Assembly (NCBI RefSeq): GCF_040436345.1
Contig: NC_133235.1
Coordinates: 21,042,660 to 21,106,659, forward strand
DNA length: 64,000 bases
Direction: 5' to 3'
DNA from: Pagrus major
Lineage: Eukaryota; Chordata; Actinopteri; Spariformes; Sparidae
Position numbers and translations under genes: made by a program. Within the stretch, counting starts at the first letter, position 1, and the number at the start of each line of letters is the position of its first letter. Shown in pieces: positions 59,701 through 64,000 of the stretch. Below the pieces are notes generated by a model. That model made no database searches. It was not told the origin of the DNA and saw nothing but the letters and a program-made list of their open reading frames with translations.

Positions 59701-62700
59701 TTATTTTTCTAACCGTATCGTGCAGCCTTAAAGTGCAGTTATTTGGGTCTGTTGGCAAAAGGCTTTACAAACGGGGTGTGACAGACATACTTACTGAACC
59801 AATGTGAGCAGCTTATTTTGGGACTTAAAGACAACACTAGTCAGTGATTGGTTATCTTATATAGAAGTCAAACTACAGCTGCCGACGTGAGACAATGTTG
59901 GTAAAATCTATTCTCTTTAACAGTGGTCTTCTTCTTTTGTTGTTGTGTTTTACAGTTCTTTTTCCTGGCTCAGCCAGTCCTGTATACCAGACCCTGCTGA
60001 AAATACCATCCAACAGTTTTGTCTCCTGCAGCAATTTCTCTCTTCAGTGTGCACTTTTATTTAAATGTTGTCTTTGTTGTGTGTCCGTATCAAGGTCATG
60101 TCTTTTTGTGAAAGAGTTGTTTTGGGGGTGGATTTATTGTGACATGATTATGAGGTGCTTATTTGTTAATTGGGGCCATTTTTAAAATGAAATCAGTGGC
60201 TCATTGCAAATAAAGATGATACCATTTTTTTAAATTGGACTGTGGTAGCGCAGATTAATCAAACCAGCTATCCTCTGCCTAGGTTTGGTTAATTGATGCA
60301 GTGGCAGGTAAGGATACTAGAAAAATGATGTACAGCCGGCACGCTACCCATCCTAAGTTCTGCTATTGTCAATAGTATATCTGACATTTGTGTTTTTGGT
60401 AAGTAAACACTGATAGCTTGTGTAGTGTTCTTGCCAAATCCCTAAAATTCTCTCTGTTGTGTGTATCTCGATTTTTCTCTGTGTGCTTTTAGTAGCGAAG
60501 CCGCCAACGTGAGTCGCTTGTTTCAGTAAACGTCTAAATGAAAATTGAGGGCACACCCAACTGGAGAAGCAGCTGTGCTTGCTAACGTTTGGTTCATGAC
60601 TTAAAAAACACGTTCAGGTGATATATTCTTGGCAGTGTTCATTGGAGTAGTGTGATGTATTCCAGCAATAGTTATGTCACTGCAATGATTATGTTGAATT
60701 AAGGGACCTCTTCTCTGATCTGTAAGGTAACCATTTTGTTGAAAATGCAGTGTGAAGACATTTTTTTTCTTGTCTTTTCCAACATGTCTTCTCTGTAGTT
60801 GATGTTTGTGAAACTCCCTCCTAATGCCTGTATTTTATTTTCCTGTAGGATCTATTCCAGATGAGGCTAAAGCTTTGTCACTGTTGGCGCCAGCAAACGC
60901 TGTTGCAGGAATTCTGCCAGGAGGAGGACTTCTTCCAACGCCCAATCCCATCCCCAATCCACCTGTAAGACTTCAAATTCATCGTTTGGTACAAATGTTG
61001 ACTATGGGAAAATACACTAAAGTGCATGAGATTACAAAAATTGGTAGAACTTTAAGTTATGATAGTGGGTATGCTGTGCATTTTAGCAGATAATCATGCT
61101 CCAGATGATGTGAACTGATCTGGTTTTGTTCTGACTGTGAGGATTTGCTGTTGGCGTGCAGAAGCAGGGATGTCGTGTCACATCAGATTATGCTCCGTAG
61201 ACTAGACAATCTCACCTAAAAGTCAATTTGATAGTACGGCTGCACGATATTGGAAAAAACTGACATTTGTTTCTCTGCGATTATATATGACAATATTTTA
61301 TCAAACAAACAAAGCAGTAGGTTCGCGGTGCAGAGCTTCTTTGCATTTCTCTCGCAACCAACAAACTCCCTATGTATCTGATAACCCAACTAGACTAAAT
61401 TATCTGGTATAAAACAGAGTTCTCTCATAGATTAGTCATGGAAAATGAGAACGGTTTGAGTTTTCCTTTTGTATCAAGCAGCTAAAAAGTTGTAGTGTGA
61501 TGTGTTTGAGGTAATGTCAAGTTAAGTAAGTGAATTACTTCGCATTACAATGCATTGTGCAGCAGTATTTGATAGTTCAGGAACTTTCGATCAAATCATA
61601 TGACATTCATCAGGAGATGGGGTTAGGATCTGCTCAGTTATCACTGAAATTACATTACGTTCTAATTTGTGGCTTTTGTGTTATTGAGATGATGATTCAG
61701 AACTGAATGCATGGCCTCATCTGTCAAAATGGGGAAATCATATTAACACCATTATGAGCATGTGAGCACTTGTAAGATGTCAAGACCTCAACAGTAGGCT
61801 ATCATAATAAAAGTGCCTTTACAGGCTTGTATGTCTTTTTTTTTACCTCAGATGGGAGGGAACCCTTTTGGTGCTCCGAACATGGACGCAATGGCTGCAT
61901 TTGGATTCCCGGGACCCAATATGAATCCCCAGGTGGGAGGTTTTCTTGAATGACCGTGATTATTGAGTCTTTTCCATAAACTCGTTAAGTTAGACACGCA
62001 ATGTATTTGACAAACCTTTACCCTTCTGTCCTCTGATTTTACAGGCTGCTGATCAGCTGTTAAAGTTCATGACAGATCCAAAGTAAGTCTTTATTAAGAA
62101 ATTCCTTTGTGGTCTGACAATAGATGTGTTGGTGTGTTTTTAGTGATGATGAGTCAACTAACTAAGATCCCTTTGTGTAGACTGAATCCTTTGGCTGCAG
62201 GCTTAAACCTGAGTGCAAGCCTGAAGGCAGATGCATCTAATAAAGAAATTGAAGAGGCCATGAAGAGAGTCAGAGAGGCCCAGTCGCTCATTTCTGCTGC
62301 CATTGAACCTGGAAGTGAGTGCACAAAAAGCTGCAGTCATAATTCTTACCTTCCTAATTTATGTCTTTTTTAAAGTTTTTGTAAATTGTACCTTGACATT
62401 ATTAAGTAATTTCTGTTTTTTTCTGTCCTGCAGATAAGGAGAGCAAAAAGAAGCGCACTCGATCCCGGTCCAGGTCCAGAAGGAGGAGGTCAAGATCACG
62501 TTCAAGACACAGGTGATGACTAATGTACATTATCTGAAGAGTTGAGATAGAGAGGCTTTTTGTATTTTGAGAATAAAGAGAAATCGGCAAATTATCTGAT
62601 TGCAGGCGATCTAGGAGCAGATCCCGACGACGGTCAAACTCCAGAAACAGGAGGCGCTCCAAAAGCCCACGCAGAAAACGCACCCACTCCAGAGACCGAG

Positions 62701-63970
62701 GCAGGCGATCTCCAAGCAGATCCAGGTGGGTTAACTGTTCGGACTTCTTTATGGCAATCATAGCTAAAGATGTAACTGATCTTACATCAAATCCATCTAC
62801 AGAGACAGAAAGAAGGATGATTCAGGGAGGAGAAGATCCAAAACACCACCGAAAAGCTACAGCACAGCCAGGAGGTCACGCAGTGCAAGCAGGTGAGATT
62901 TTTATGAGCTAAGGCAGAATGTAATTTAAAAATATATACAAACTTTTCTACTGCAGCCACCTAATTCTCTCAGTTTCGAAGTTGCAGAATAACATTCTCA
63001 GCTTTTTGTCCCGGTCTGCTACACAGGAGACGCAGGAGAAGTCGAAGCGGCAGCCGATCCCCTAAAATTTCTCCTAAAAGGAGAATCTCCAGGTCTCCGT
63101 CTCCTAGAAGGTTGGTGTATTGATGCTTATTATTTGTATAATACCAAAAACTGCATGCTTATTGTAAGTTTGTGGTAATGATGTGTTTTTTTAAAACGAT
63201 GATTAAGGCTGCTTCCACACCTGTCCTGTTTGGTTGAAACAAACTCTGGTGTGTTTGCCTGTTTGGTTCAGTACCTCACAGACGAACACAAGATTTGTAG
63301 TTAAGTACAGTACTTTTGTAAATGTACTTAGTTACATTCCACCACTAGTGTAAAAACAGACCGTACCAGAACTTAAAGGCAACTCTTGACGTCTTTTCTT
63401 TGGTCCAAATCACTAAACATCCTTTGTGTGGGTACATCCAGGGCATTCTTTGACACCCCTGTCTCACCTTTTCCTCTCCTCCTTCTACAGACACAAGAAG
63501 GAAAAGAAAAGGGATAAGGAAAGGGAGCGCAACAGTGATAAAGATCGCAGTCGCGAGGAACCTGTACGTTCTGCTAGCAAGAAAAAGAAAAGCAAAGACA
63601 AAGACAAAGAAAGAGAGCGGGAGAGGAAATCAGATGGAGAGAAGGGAGATGTCAAGGTTGGTAAAGTACGTTTGACACTCAGGCTTCATTCGTACACACT
63701 GAGCTTTGTTGTTCTGATGTAGACAGACTTGGGGAGGTGTTCATACTTTTAAATATCTCATCCAGTGGTTTCGTTTCACAGATCACCAGGGATTATGATG
63801 AAGAAGAACAAGGCTACGACAGTGAGAAGGAGCGTGAGGACAGGAAGGATTCTGACGACTCTGCTCTGTCTCCTCAGTCAGTAGAAGGCAACGGTACAGC
63901 GCGGCTTGTGAAGGCTAAAGTTAACGGAGCTGACGATCACCATGAAGAGGACATGGACGTCAGCGATTAA
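56711..63970 (+). CDS. srsf11: Serine/arginine-rich splicing factor 11 (p54-like)
   Basis: Nuclear pre-mRNA splicing factor. Twelve exons in frame: 56711-56832, 57986-58119, 60849-60964, 61852-61932, 62045-62082, 62181-62314, 62434-62512, 62606-62725, 62803-62892, 63027-63110, 63491-63656, 63782-63970; 450 residues. One RRM at about residues 7-80 (VVQVTNV as RNP2-like, RVCFVKF as RNP1-like). Then IPDEAKALSLLAPANAVAG and KEIEEAMKRVREAQSLISA, both SRSF11 signatures. Exons 7-10 encode the RS domain, exon 11 a Lys/Arg/Glu-rich run, and the last exon RDYDEEEQGYDSEKE and the end HHEEDMDVSD. It lacks the Gly-rich N-terminal run of human SRSF11. The donor at 63657 (GTTGGT) is chosen because the alternative GTAAAG seven bases... 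on breaks the frame. Confidence 0.95.
59396..59730. mobile_element. Non-autonomous TIR element in srsf11 intron 2 (same family as 43672-43991)
   Basis: Left end TAGGGCTGCACCAAATCAAA and right end, reverse complement, TAAGGCTGCACGATACGG. The interior word GATGCAAAAATGATCATTCC matches the rnf11 intron copy with a single change. Confidence 0.68.
60254..60307 (+). other. srsf11: Candidate poison cassette exon in srsf11 intron 2
   Basis: A 54-nt block bordered by GCGCAG and GTAAGG. Exon 2 (57986-58119) ends one base into a codon, so inclusion gives GAT then TAA, an immediate premature stop. The block itself holds TTAATCAAACC and GGTTTGGTTAA, which can pair as an 11-bp stem with one G-U and a 16-base loop. 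Most SR-protein genes carry such exons for autoregulation by nonsense-mediated decay. Not verified by transcript data. Confidence 0.55.
61232..61310 (+). repeat. 5' fragment of GGCTGCACGATATTGG teleost repeat
   Basis: TACGGCTGCACGATATTGGA then AAAAACTGACAT and TGCGATTATATATGACAATA. Only the left end is recognised; intronic in srsf11 between exons 60849-60964 and 61852-61932. Confidence 0.55.
63205..63380. repeat. Decayed teleost repeat in srsf11 intron 10
   Basis: TAAGGCTGCTTCCACACCTG then TCCTGTTTGGTT at about 63208-63239 is a common fish hAT-like end. It is followed by ACTTTTGTAAATGTACTTAG and TTACATTCCACCACTAGTG, another widespread repeat. Confidence 0.5.
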
Positions 63971-64000
63971 GCGGCCCGTCCTGATTTGTCCAACATTATC

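Overview
The window is nuclear DNA of a vertebrate, almost certainly a ray-finned (teleost) fish. Genes are split by GT-AG introns, intergenic spaces are short, and introns are full of teleost-type short inverted-repeat elements and CA, TTTC and AAT microsatellites. The RPE65 protein has the fish start (MVSR) and fish ending (FHGMYKP). There is no sign of bacterial operons, CRISPR, phage or a tRNA/rRNA gene. I rebuilt four protein-coding genes exon by exon. Every junction keeps the reading frame, and all four match known vertebrate families along their whole visible length.

Layout: (1) About 1-40,900, + strand: the 3' nine-tenths of cacna1e, the pore-forming alpha-1 subunit of the R-type voltage-gated calcium channel Cav2.3. 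It has 43 coding exons between 4,427 and 39,619. The first exons, up to the middle of domain I S3, lie outside the window. (2) 42,867-44,841, + strand: rnf11, complete, three coding exons, 154 residues. (3) 49,540-54,536, - strand: rpe65, the retinoid isomerohydrolase of the visual cycle, complete, 14 coding exons, 531 residues. (4) 56,711-63,970, + strand: srsf11, an SR-type splicing factor, complete coding region in 12 exons, 450 residues; the window ends just after its stop.

The four genes do unrelated jobs (synaptic/neuronal calcium entry, ubiquitin ligase regulation, chromophore regeneration, pre-mRNA splicing) and are not a functional cluster. Their human counterparts, from memory, all map to chromosome 1, so the block looks like a rearranged piece of an ancestral linkage group.

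The rest is introns and spacers holding non-autonomous DNA transposons, a LINE tail fragment and simple repeats. The most interesting items are a candidate poison exon with an 11-bp hairpin in srsf11 intron 2, and a 628-bp long-terminal-inverted-repeat element with a 6-bp target duplication in rpe65 intron 4 that seems to keep a piece of transposase. I found no convincing evidence of a wholly new biological system.
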